This document shows positions 37,083-46,514 of a stretch of 64,000 nt of DNA, piece after piece. Every line of letters begins with the position of its first letter. The stretch's first letter is position 1. Below the pieces are notes generated by a model. That model was not told the DNA's origin. It searched no databases and saw nothing but the letters and a program-made list of their open reading frames with translations. The stretch comes from Hygrocybe punicea (taxonomy: Eukaryota; Basidiomycota; Agaricomycetes; Agaricales; Hygrophoraceae): NCBI GenBank assembly GCA_963556145.1, contig OY744468.1:4836001-4900000 (forward strand), written 5' to 3'. The position numbers were made by a program, and so were the translations under genes.

Positions 37083-38339
37083 ATGCATGGTGCAAATCGC
37101 AGTCTGATTTTCCTTTTCTTCTCCTCGTTGGTCGTTTTTGCTTTCGTTGCACGGCCTCAAAATTTAGAGCGGCAGCCGCCCATTATTGCCCGTCAGGTTA
37201 CAACGACGCCCCCTCCGCCCCCTCCGCCTTCCCCTGCCACCAGTATTACCACTTCCGCCACGACCGCACCGACATCTGTCTCCTCGTCATCTGTCTCCCT
37301 CACATCGTCTAGTGGCTCGACCACCTCCACCACAGGTGTCACTACCACCACTTCGGCGTCCTCGTCAGCGTCCTCGTCGGCGTCGTCGTCGTCGTCGTCG
37401 TCGTCTACCTCCAGTACTAGCATTCCGTCTACAACCCCAACTGTCGTCCCTACCCCGTCCACCTCGGTAGATGTCACAACAAATTCCAACGGCGAGGTGG
37501 TGACCGCCATTATCACAGTCACCCCGTCCCAATCTGCCCCGACCCCATCGCAGTCATCTGATCAAAATCCTCCACCTGTTTCCAGCGGGCTTGGTACTGG
37601 TTCTATCATAGGTCTCTCTGTAGCGGGAGGCATCGCTCTCATTATTATCGTGGGATTCCTCGTCTGGAAGTTGACGCGTAAACGATTCAGTGATTTCGAG
37701 GACAGTACGTGTGAACTGTCCTGCAACCCGAGTCCCAGTGATATATTTCTCGTTCCTGCAGATGAAGCTATCAAATGGCCTGAACTAAATACTCATGGCG
37801 GAGATAGCCATCCCCTCCCAGTCAATAATACTGGCAGAGCGGGATTTGACACTGGTTCTGAAGTCAGTCGTTCTCGTGTCCTCAGTACTGGCATAGGATT
37901 CTCAGATTCTACACAGATCGATCTCAATGGCGCATCAGACCCTTACGCAGTCCCTCCTCTTCCACACCTCAACCCAAACCAACCCTACCGTGATGATCCA
38001 TCAGCTACCGGATACTACGACCCGTATCGTGGCCCTATACCAAATACGTTCAGCGATACTGCGTCTGTGGAAGTCCCTTCTGGCACGGGGTGGTCTGCCA
38101 CAGAGGCCATCCCCATGACCCAAATGTCTCGAGCAAGGAGTCCTGGGCCTCAGATGGCATACGAGGGCGGGCAAGGCGTGCCAGGACGACGATCGCCCGG
38201 TCCTCAGGCCGCCTACGGTATCGGGGAGGACAGGTCCAGGAGTCCTGGACCTGGTGTTGGTTTGGGTGGCATGCCTCCGCCCGGAAGACGGTCTCCCGGG
38301 CCACAGGCCGCTTATGATCCTGGTTACGGTTCGCGGTAG
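37083..38339 (+). CDS. Single-pass membrane protein with Ser/Thr-rich ectodomain (Mid2-like)
   Basis: Two exons, 37083-37704 and 37762-38339, are separated by a 57-nt intron that is open in frame (GTACGT...TGCAG). Removing it gives the junction FEDNEAIKWPEL, a motif common in related mushroom proteins; the length is then 399 aa. The N-terminal 22 residues (MHGANRSLIFLFFSSLVVFAFV) form a signal peptide. The ectodomain (about 40-170) is nearly all Ser/Thr/Pro/Ala, likely heavily O-mannosylated, with a poly-Ser run. One membrane helix follows: 'SIIGLSVAGGIALIIIVGFL' then WKLTRKR. The cytosolic tail ends in imperfect repeats 'RSPGPQ(M/A)AYE'. The architecture resembles Mid2/WSC-type cell-wall stress sensors, without a WSC Cys domain; a sensor role is inferred. 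Confidence 0.8.
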   Translation: MHGANRSLIFLFFSSLVVFAFVARPQNLERQPPIIARQVTTTPPPPPPPSPATSITTSATTAPTSVSSSSVSLTSSSGSTTSTTGVTTTTSASSSASSSASSSSSSSSTSSTSIPSTTPTVVPTPSTSVDVTTNSNGEVVTAIITVTPSQSAPTPSQSSDQNPPPVSSGLGTGSIIGLSVAGGIALIIIVGFLVWKLTRKRFSDFEDSTCELSCNPSPSDIFLVPADEAIKWPELNTHGGDSHPLPVNNTGRAGFDTGSEVSRSRVLSTGIGFSDSTQIDLNGASDPYAVPPLPHLNPNQPYRDDPSATGYYDPYRGPIPNTFSDTASVEVPSGTGWSATEAIPMTQMSRARSPGPQMAYEGGQGVPGRRSPGPQAAYGIGEDRSRSPGPGVGLGGMPPPGRRSPGPQAAYDPGYGSR

Positions 38340-38637
38340 CGAGATTGCCTGGTACCGATGGACTTAAGGTGGGGCACAGGGTTAATATGTCGCTGGATAC
38401 CGTCGATCGTGGAAGGGTTGGTGTGCCCATCTTTGATATTGGATAGACAGATACCGATAACAAAATACCGACACCCGATACCTTGTAAATCTTCAACACA
38501 TGCTTAATTGCTCAACTCGGATAGCACCAAACTCTTTCGTTATGCGTCAACTTTCGGTTTCTTGGCTTTCGTTACTTCCAGCATAATGCTTCGCGTCTAA
38601 TCTATACATTGAAGTGCATGTTACTAAGGGCTTGTTC
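38340..38637. other. Boundary between host genes and transposon nest
   Basis: About 300 bp downstream of the membrane-protein gene, probably its 3' UTR and spacer. The Harbinger terminal repeat starts at 38638. Confidence 0.5.
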
Positions 38638-39198
38638 AGCAACTCGGTGTTTCCTCGGACATGCCGTATATGCCGTAGATTGCTGACAAACTCCGCCTGT
38701 TTGTTCTTGCTCCTATGGCAGGGTTGCCTCTGATTGTTGTATCTCCCCCCCCCATGATGTTGGCCTCAAACTCAAGGTCAAAGCCAAAGGCCAAGGCAGG
38801 GGAAGAGAACCCTAATAAGAAGCCTCATCAACAGGCACGATGGAGTGACAATGAAACCTGCTTCCTTATCGATTTCCTCATGCAGCACAAGGCAGAAGCA
38901 GGCGATGGTGCCAATTTTAAGGCAGCAACATGGAATAGGGACTACCATGGATGCCGGTCATCCGGATGAACATCCACGGATGACATAAGTGGATGGATAT
39001 ATATGGATATGGATGTGAGGTCACGGATATCCATGGATATCCGGATGATAAGCTTCTCCAACTCCTTGTCCAGCTCCTCCTGTGGCTCCTCTCGTCTACT
39101 TCCTGTGACTCCCTGTGCCGCGACTGTCTCTCCTGCCCAAACATGGTCATTTGGACCCTCACCATGGTGACACCACCACCAGAGTTACTTGTGACACA

Positions 39199-41546
39199 TA
39201 GGCAATGGCACGGGTAATCCGCGGATACAAATTTTCTGATCCGTATCCATATCCGTGAAAATCTGTACCCTTGTATCCGCCAGGCATGTATTTTTCCCAC
39301 GGATACTTTACCCATGGATACGGATTATTCACGGGTACGAGTATGGGTACTATTATAATTATATCAGATATTATTATTCTACTAAATATACAGTATATAC
39401 TACAATTACATTGGGCAGTTGCCAGCCCAGTGTTGTTCTCGCAAACGTCCCGTGTCCAAGTCGACATGTCGCGCCATCGCTGTTGTCGACGCTAGTGTTG
39501 CCGCGACTCGACTAGTCAATAGTCGACTAGGAGAGTCACGACTTCGACTAGACTATTCATCACATTTTCACATAGTTGTAGTTGGTAGTCATGACTACCA
39601 ACTACAGTCGACTTGAGTGGCGGCTCAGTTGGGGTTCTCAGTACAAAAACATGCTAACAAATATATCAGTGAGGGTGAGGGTGAGGGGATAAGACGACGG
39701 TGGGTACCCACCACATTCCATCCTAAGTACCTCGCGAACAATGGGGGCGTGTCAATTGACGCGCTCCATTTGTTTTTGCGAGGTTGGATGGGGCTGGGGA
39801 GTTTCCATGGGCGTCCACACGTGCTCACTACCTCGCAAACAATGGGGGCACGTCAATTGACGTGCTCCGTGTTTTTGCGAGGTTGGATGGCGCTGGGGAC
39901 GTCCTATGGGCGTCTGCCTCGTTTCTGTCATCCGTTGCCCCATCCCCATTCCCGTGCTCACTGTCCTCGTCGTCGCCATCGTCGTCGTCCTCGTTGCCGT
40001 CGTCGTCCCCATTCCCGTGCTCACTGTCCTCGTCGTCCCCATTGTCGTCGTCCCCATTGCTGTCATCGTCCCCGTTGCCATCGTCGTCCCCATTGCCGTC
40101 GTCGTCCCCGTTGCCGTCTTCGTCCCCATTGCCGTTGTCCTTTTTGTCCCGGTCTCCGTTGTCCTCGTTGTCCCGTTCCCCCATTGTCATCTTCCCGTTG
40201 TCGTAGTTGCCATTCCCACTTTGTTGTTGTCTTCCCATTCTTGCCGTCGTTGCGTTCGTCGTCGTTCTTGTCTTCGTTTACCCTGTCATCGTCATTCCCG
40301 TCGTCCTCGTTCTTGCTGTCATGGTCGGCCTGGGTTGTCCCCGTTCTCGGCTGCATCCCATCTGCTTGTTGCTGTTGCTGTGTTCGTGTTCATTTGGCGC
40401 GAGGGTGCGGGAAAAAAACCTAGAGGTGTTTAAGTAGTTAGTAGAATAAACGCGAACCCGAATTACACTTACCTTGGGTGTAATCGTTGCATGTTTGTGT
40501 TTGTTCCAGCTGACCAAACAAGGTCACATGGTCCGTGCGTGGTGAGAAAGGTATATAAGCCGCCCCCAAACTCTTTCAAATCTGCTCTCGAGCCATTTAA
40601 ATTTAGAGGTCATAAATAAATAAATAAAATTATATAATTATTACAGTACCGACTACAGTTGACTAAGTCAGCTTGACTATGGCTTGCCAGATTGGCATAG
40701 TCGAAGTTGAGTTGATTGGATAGTTGTAGTTGAGTTGGAGGTCGACTCGGCTAAAATTGGCTATGACTACAACTTCAAGTCGACTGCTAGTTGTAGTCGC
40801 GGCAACACTAGTCGACGCGCCACCGCCGTTGTCGACGCGTTGCCGGTGTTGCCGTGTTGCTGTCGTTGTCGTTGTTGATGCGACGCCATAGTTGACGTGT
40901 CGCCATCCTGGAATGCGTCCTCCCACAGGTCCCTACACCTCGCGTGGGCCAGACGCACGTCAATTGACGTCATCGTCACCCTCGCGAGGTAGACGGGGGG
41001 GTCTCTGGTGGGCTTTGCACTCGGGGGTAACCTCGTTCGCGAGGGGTGGGGGTGCCGCATGAGCCCTACGCGTCAGTTGACGCATCTGCGCGTGTTTGCG
41101 AGGTCCTTGTGTATTCTTCTGTCCCTGTGTATGCTTCTGTGCTGGAGACCTCGCGAATACGCATTGATGTGTGTCTGTGAGGCGTGGTTGTTGTGATGCG
41201 CGGTTGTTGCAAGGCGTCGTCGTTGGGAGGCGTGGTTGTTGAGAGAGTTAGCCAAAGTCTTAGAGGCTGAGTTGGGGGCACGTACCTGGGCTGTTCGGTG
41301 GGCACACCACCCTCCCGGCCATTCTCCTTCTGTTGCGTTGATGTTGTTGTCGCGTTCTCGTTGTTGTCGCAATCTGGTGGTGGTTCCTGCTAAAGTAATT
41401 AGTTGTCAAATATGTGACAACTATTGCCATATCCGGCGGATCCGTATCCGTGGGTCCACGGAGACAAATTAACCGATCTGTACCCGTATCTGCACGGGTA
41501 CAGATCGCCATGGATACAGATTTACCCATATCCGTGCCATAGCCTA
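39199..41546. mobile_element. Non-autonomous hAT-like element inside the 12-kb hAT
   Basis: Ends are TAGGCAATGGCACGGGTA at 39199 and its imperfect complement (reads TAGGCTATGGCACGGATA) ending at 41546. The exact 8-bp TSD GTGACACA lies at 39191-39198 and 41547-41554. The interior has no transposase. It contains a two-unit direct repeat (39729-39921), a long (GTC/CCC)-rich low-complexity tract (about 39920-40330) that produces spurious Ser/Pro/Val-rich frames, and several CGTCAATTGACG palindromes. Subterminal GGATATGGGTA/ATCCGTATCC repeats occur at both ends. Confidence 0.9.
39729..39921. repeat. Two-unit direct repeat with central CGTCAATTGACG
   Basis: Two copies of about 100 bp, from 39729 and 39830, share ACCTCGC(G/A)AACAATGGGGG, then GTCAATTGACG, then TTTTTGCGAGGTTGGATGG. 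The flanking boxes TCGCGA and GCGAGG make each unit roughly palindromic. Confidence 0.8.
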
Positions 41547-41572
41547 GTGACACAACAGCCGCCCACAGCCAC

Positions 41573-43300
41573 CCCTCCGATTCAAACACAAGGCAGAGGG
41601 TCGTTTGGACACCACCACCACCACCACCTCATCCTCCTCCTTCTCCTTCGTGAGTTGGGGGCACTTTGGACAATGCCAGCCCACTGCCACCCTCCCTCAC
41701 ATTCAAGCGCGAGCTCGAGGTTCGTTTGACCACCACCACCTCCTCCCTCGTGAGTTTGGGAACACCAGCCCACCACCACCCTCCCTCGCATTCAAACGCG
41801 AGCCGGAGGTTCGTTGGAATGTCACCACCACCACCCTCCCTCATGAGCTGGGGGACTTCGGACGATGCCAGCGGCCAGCCCACGGCCACCCTCCCTCGCA
41901 TTCAAACACGAGCTCGAGGGTCGTTTGAACCTCGCCACCACATCCGCCACCCACCTCCTCCTCCCTCGCGAGTTGGGGAATGCCAGCCCACTGCCACCCT
42001 CCCTCGCATTTAAACGCGAGCCGGAGGTTCGTTGGAACACCCTCGAAAATTCCAATAAAATAATGCGACAGCAACGTCTTCATCAACGCCCACAAATCAT
42101 TTTTTATTATATAAATCTTTACACTGCATGTTTTTTTAATGTCATGACAACTGCCCAGCCCTACGGACCGACACCCAACCCCGACGTCATCTGTTGGAGA
42201 CTCCCCAATCGACCAGCAGGGAGATATTTCAGAGTGGCCATCGTCTTCCTCACAAAACTGAGTCTCCGAGGGTTCTGACGGGTATCCGTCTTGGCTCCCC
42301 AAACAACCTTTACATCCACCGCCCGCTTCGACTCTCCAATCATCTTACGCTGAGCCTGGTCCGAGTGAGCATTTTATTGGGGGCAGAAAACCAACCCCAC
42401 GCTCTGTCCGGATCGTCAGCTTGCAGGACACTGCGGATGGCGACAAGGATCACTATGGATGGCGTGAGCCAACCAATCACACACGGGTTGGCAATCCTTT
42501 GCACGCCCGAGTCTGGTCCCGCACGACAACCGCCGGAGATCGGCCTTTGGGTCATGAACGGCCATGGCTGTGCGGGAGTTTGTGGGCCACGGTATCGCTG
42601 GGAAGAAGAGGAGGCCGAGAAAAACATAGCCACTCACGATGATACAGGCTTGGAGGCTGATGCCCTTCCTTGGACCTGGAGAGAATGTACACGCATCCGC
42701 ATCCAGGATGCGTATTTCTGCATGACTGTCAAGCCACCAAAATTGGGCGCAGGGAAGCGGGAGGTCTCGGATGCGAGCGAGTTGCTGGGGCCCTCACCTG
42801 CCTCTGTCGTTCCGTTCGAGGGCATGGAGCAGGTGCTCGCTGTTGTTGGTTTCCCTTCTTCGCTGGCTCCTGCGCAGCGAGGGGTGCTTTCTGAAGAATT
42901 GTTTACCGGCCCCAAGGGTGAGGTGTTGGCATCCAGATCGTGTCCTCCCTCGCGAGTTGGGGAACCCTCCCTCGCATTCAAATGCGAGCTGGAGGTTCGT
43001 TGGAACCTCACCACCACCACCTTACCTCCTCCCTCACAAGCGGGGGGACTTCAGACAATGCCAGCCCACTGCCACCCTCCTTTGCATTCAAACGCGAGCT
43101 GGAGGTTCGTTGGAACCTCACCACCACCACTACCACCACTACCACCACCCACTACCCCCTCGGGAACGCTAGCCCACCACCACCATCCCTCGCATTCAAA
43201 TGCGAGCCGGATGGTCATCGGAACCTCACCACCACCACCCTTGCAAGTTGGGGACCTTCGGACAACGCCAGCCCACTGCCACCCTCTCTCACATCCAAAC
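41573..43300. repeat. Degenerate tandem repeat array (unit about 100-115 bp)
   Basis: The core CCCTCCCTCGCATTCAAACG then CGAGC(C/T)GGAGGTTCGTTGGAA recurs at about 41573, 41690, 41790, 41900, 42000, 42970, 43080, 43185 and 43280. Each copy is followed by CACCACCACC and CTCGCGAGTTGGGG blocks. CGCATTCAAACGCGAG can fold as a short hairpin. The array is split by about 890 bp of unrelated sequence (42060-42945). It belongs to the 12-kb hAT, between its two inserted elements. The long open frames across it are a by-product of the composition. Confidence 0.8.
42060..42945 (+). other. Unique segment with one long open frame inside the tandem array
   Basis: The frame is open on + from 42194 through the whole segment. 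Part of it has normal protein composition, unlike the repeats around it ('WRECTRIRIQDAYFCMTVKP', 'PASVVPFEGMEQVLAVVGF'). I do not recognise it. It may be a captured host-gene piece or simply unconstrained sequence. No terminal repeats or target duplication were found at its edges. Confidence 0.3.
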
Positions 43301-44263
43301 ACAAGCTGGGTAGGCAATGACACGGGTATACCCGCGGGTGTCCTGAGGCCGACCTGGACCCGGACCCGCTCCAACCCATACCCATCTACCCACGGGTCTT
43401 TTTTCAGTGGGTAGATGGCAGGTAGCGGTGGGTCGGGTACGGGTATTGACCCGCGCAGGAAACCCGGCGGGTTCCAGCCCACATCTACCTCGCGTTGCTG
43501 ACACGCACGTCAATTGACGTGGCGCTGTGCAAACGCGAGGAGTGGGGGGGCTGGGAGCCACGCGACGGGTGGTTCTCGTGGGGAGTGGGGGGGGGCTGGG
43601 AACCAGGCGACGGGTGGTCTCGTGGGCAAGAGAATCTCGCCCATCGTATCCATCTCCTCGTTCCCCGCACCATCTCCCATTCTCCCCTTCCTCTCATCCT
43701 CCTTTGTCGTCTCGAACCTTGCGTATGCGTCAGCCTGCGTTTCGATGCCATTGAGCCTTGGCGTTCGCAGTTGCGGCATCTGGATGGTGGCATCGTGATT
43801 CTGGGCTGTGGGCGCGTGTGGGCATGTAATTGGGGGGAACGGGGTCTGGAGCGCATTTGGGCACGTTCTGTTGCACGGGCATGGGTTTTGGGGCCTGTGT
43901 GGGTGTCAAATTGTCAGGTGTTGTGGGACCGCGGTCTGGGACGCGTTTGAACGCGATTTCTTGCACGGGCGTGGGGTTTGGGGCCAGGGTGGGACTTGAG
44001 ACGCGTTTGGACGCGTTTTGCAGCGGGGACGGTGTGTTTGGGGCTGACGTGGGAGCGTGATGCGTCTCCATGTTGGGACACGGTTTTGCGCGAGGATGGG
44101 GCCGTTTGGGACGCCATTGGTGGTGTTTGCGTCGAGGCGGAGGCGGTGGGCACTTGAAAACGGAGTTGGTAAGCGGTTGCTGCTGGGTTGTTGTGTCCAT
44201 TTGTGTTGATGCTGACATGCGGGTATGCCAAGACCCACGGTCACGGGTACGGGTTTTGCCCGG

Positions 44264-44422
44264 TGGAGAGGTACCGAGGTACCTCTCCGGGGGCTCACGC
44301 AGGACTCGAGAGGTAAGACGGGATGGATAGGATGATGATGGACTGACTACTACATCGGAAAGGCTACTAACTAGGTCAACCGTGGGAGCCTGGTCACGTG
44401 ACTGGCAGGTCCCACTACTCCA
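44264..44422 (-). repeat. LTR copy (3' LTR by orientation)
   Basis: 159 bp, appears identical to 46105-46263. It holds the palindrome GGAGAGGTACC...GGTACCTCTCC at its edge, which could form a hairpin in the transcript. Confidence 0.8.
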
Positions 44423-44611
44423 AGTGCCCCTTTTCCTCATGGCGACGCCCTCGTCGCCAACTGCTACAGAAAAGAACACAAAACAAACAAAACTGACCAA
44501 AAAACTCTCAAGCCACAACTCCCAGTCCTTCAGAATGCCTTGAATCAAGGCCGGGGCCTTATATCGTGAAGCGGGAAGTCGTCCTCGCGCAGGGGGTGGT
44601 AGATGACCAGA

Positions 44612-45574
44612 CTATACAAGACTCTCCTCAAACTCAATACTCTTCGAATGCCTCCCTTGCAAGGGTTCGGGCTCACAACACAAGGCCAAAGATCCCTCGA
44701 ATCGTCCTAGCAAGTACTTAGCGCAGTGTGAAGGTTCAGGTGGTCCAAAATATAACTGTATTGGCGGAGATCGGGTAAACGGGTGCGTGAACGTAGTGTA
44801 GTGACGGCGTGTAGGTAGACTGTGATTGACATCCAGTATGGGGGGGACGGGGGACGAGGCTATAATAAAAGCTATAATACTGACGGGGCATAGGGTTGTA
44901 CTTAACAAGGGCATGGTATCCCGACGCGGAGGGGGTTGGCGTATCACGCGAAGAGATCGGGGTGGCTCGTCCAGGTCGAGAATGATGCCGCAGGGAGCTG
45001 AACGAGGGTTCGCGGGGCCAGGTATGGTGTTAGGAACTGGCCGGGGGGTTGTGACGTGGCGGAACGCGGTGGGGGTCTGGGAACGGCGGGCACAGTCCAC
45101 TCGCGGTATTGGAGGGAGGTGGGGTGTTCCGGGATGGTGAACGGGTGGGCCGCGAGTGTCGTGAGTCGACCCGGGGCCGGCTACGTTGGCAGAACGGAGC
45201 CGCGCGGTGGTGACGTGGCGCGGGGCTGGGGTGTCTGGAGGTGACGGCGGGGGTTCGTTTGGTGCGACGAAAGGGAACGGGGGTCCTGGCCGGTGGAACG
45301 AGGGCACGGGAGGTCGTATGGGTCCGTGTGGGGCTGGGGTACACGAAAGAACTGGGGTCCGGCGGGGGGGCGCGACGAATCCGTGGTGTGACCAAAAACG
45401 GCGGTGGGGGCTCGTTCGGGGCGTTAGCGAGATGCAGGGTGCTCTGGGGGGTGGGCCGCGAGTTTGGTGAGCTGGTCTGGGGCCGGTTGTGCTGGCAGAA
45501 CGGGGCCGCGCGATGGTGACGTGGCGCGTGGCTCGGGTGTCCGAGAACGACGGTGGGGGCTCGTCTGGGGCCAA
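44612..45574 (-). other. Pro/Arg-rich open frame in the small LTR element, probably non-coding
   Basis: A 320-codon open frame on the minus strand has extreme Pro/Arg/Ser/Thr bias and is built over a roughly 310-bp tandem duplication (45126-45435 and 45440-45750, sharing GGCAGAACGG(A/G)GCCGCGCG). Other frames of the same strand are also open, as expected from strongly skewed G-rich/C-rich DNA. I do not consider it a real gene. Confidence 0.4.
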
Positions 45575-46104
45575 CGGGGGGCAACGGGGGGCCCTGGTGG
45601 ATGGAACGAGGGCGCGCGGGGGATTGAACGAACGTGGGTTGGGAACGGGACATACGAAAAGCGGGGGGTTGAAGGTGATGACGTGGCTGTACGCGGGTGG
45701 CCGTTGGGCGTCAAAAATGGACGTCGATGGTGTTCCTGGGACGACGTGGGGCGGAACGGGGGCCGTAAGACGTCGAAGGAAAGCTTGAGAGGCCGTCCTT
45801 GGTCTGAGATGAGGAAACGGGGCGCGAACGCGGGTGCCGCGGCCTGGGGCTTTTGGGTGCTCAAAAAGGGTTGAGTCCGCGTTTCTGGGTCAACGATGGT
45901 CGACGCGGGGCCCTGGTGGACTGAGCGAAGGTGCCGGGGGGTAACGCAACTGAGGTACGGCCGTGAATGAAGGGAAAATGCGCCGTCGCGCAGCAGGGGT
46001 GGTGAGGCCGAAAAAAGGTGGTCTCGCGAGAAAGAAAAATGTCAGGAGTGAGAGACCGAGAGAAAAAGAGGTGCATGGGTCGAAAAACACTCTCATCACC
46101 ACGT

Positions 46105-46263
46105 TGGAGAGGTACCGAGGTACCTCTCCGGGGGCTCACGCAGGACTCGAGAGGTAAGACGGGATGGATAGGATGATGATGGACTGACTACTACATCGGA
46201 AAGGCTACTAACTAGGTCAACCGTGGGAGCCTGGTCACGTGACTGGCAGGTCCCACTACTCCA
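46105..46263 (-). repeat. LTR copy (5' LTR by orientation)
   Basis: 159 bp, appears identical to 44264-44422. The lack of visible differences points to a recent insertion. Confidence 0.8.
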
Positions 46264-46514
46264 CCAGGTCCAAAAAAGGTAACCCGTACCCGTACCCGCA
46301 ACTTGCACAGGTTACCCGTACCCGTGTCATTGCCTAAAGCTGGGTGGTTTGGACTCTCACCCCGAAATTATCTGTGTGTAGTAACACCATAAATAAATTG
46401 TCTGACATGTGAAAACCATGAGATGGAGTACCGCAATATCATACTCCACCCAAGATGTTTGGTGAGTGTATCGGGGCTGCTTTGCCCTGTCCACAACCTT
46501 CGTAACACCTAGCA

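Larger units (their letters stand above)
44264..46263 (-). mobile_element. Small LTR element (TRIM-like), non-autonomous
   Basis: Direct repeats of 159 bp at 44264-44422 and 46105-46263 appear identical, begin TGGAG and end CTCCA (TG...CA ends with short inverted repeats). Flanks are CCCGG (left) and CCAGG (right), a possible 5-bp duplication with one change. On the minus strand the purine tract GAGGAAAAGGGGCACT directly precedes the 44422 end (3' LTR). TGGTGATGAGAG lies three bases inside the other LTR, in the place of a primer-binding site. That fixes the orientation as minus. The 1.68-kb interior has no reverse transcriptase, protease or integrase. LTR length and total size of 2.0 kb fit TRIM/SMART-type elements. 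Confidence 0.8.
43311..46336. mobile_element. Second non-autonomous hAT-like element inside the 12-kb hAT
   Basis: Ends are TAGGCAATGACACGGGTA at 43311 and the matching complement ending at 46336. The exact 8-bp TSD AAGCTGGG lies at 43303-43310 and 46337-46344. Subterminal GGGTACGGGT-type repeats are present. One CACGTCAATTGACGTG palindrome lies at about 43507-43522, next to a GCGAGG box. The ends resemble those of the 39199-41546 element, so both are one family. It carries a small LTR element (44264-46263) near its right end. No transposase is seen. Confidence 0.92.

Noticed and set aside
37193..37522. Asp/Glu/Val-rich frame on the minus strand
   Set aside because: Antisense shadow of the Ser/Thr-rich ectodomain of the membrane-protein gene.
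39617..40437. Long overlapping open frames (Ser/Pro, Val/Pro, Arg/His or Asp/Gly repeats) on both strands
   Set aside because: They are all readings of one (GTC/CCC)-type low-complexity tract inside a non-autonomous hAT-like element; composition alone keeps all frames open.
41573..43482. Several 70-400-codon frames across the tandem array
   Set aside because: They follow the repeat unit and are open on both strands; no conserved domain. Only 42060-42945 was kept as uncertain.
44264..46263. 159-bp direct repeats as a tandem segmental duplication
   Set aside because: TG...CA ends, purine tract and primer-site-like sequence in the right places favour an LTR element, though copies elsewhere were not checked.
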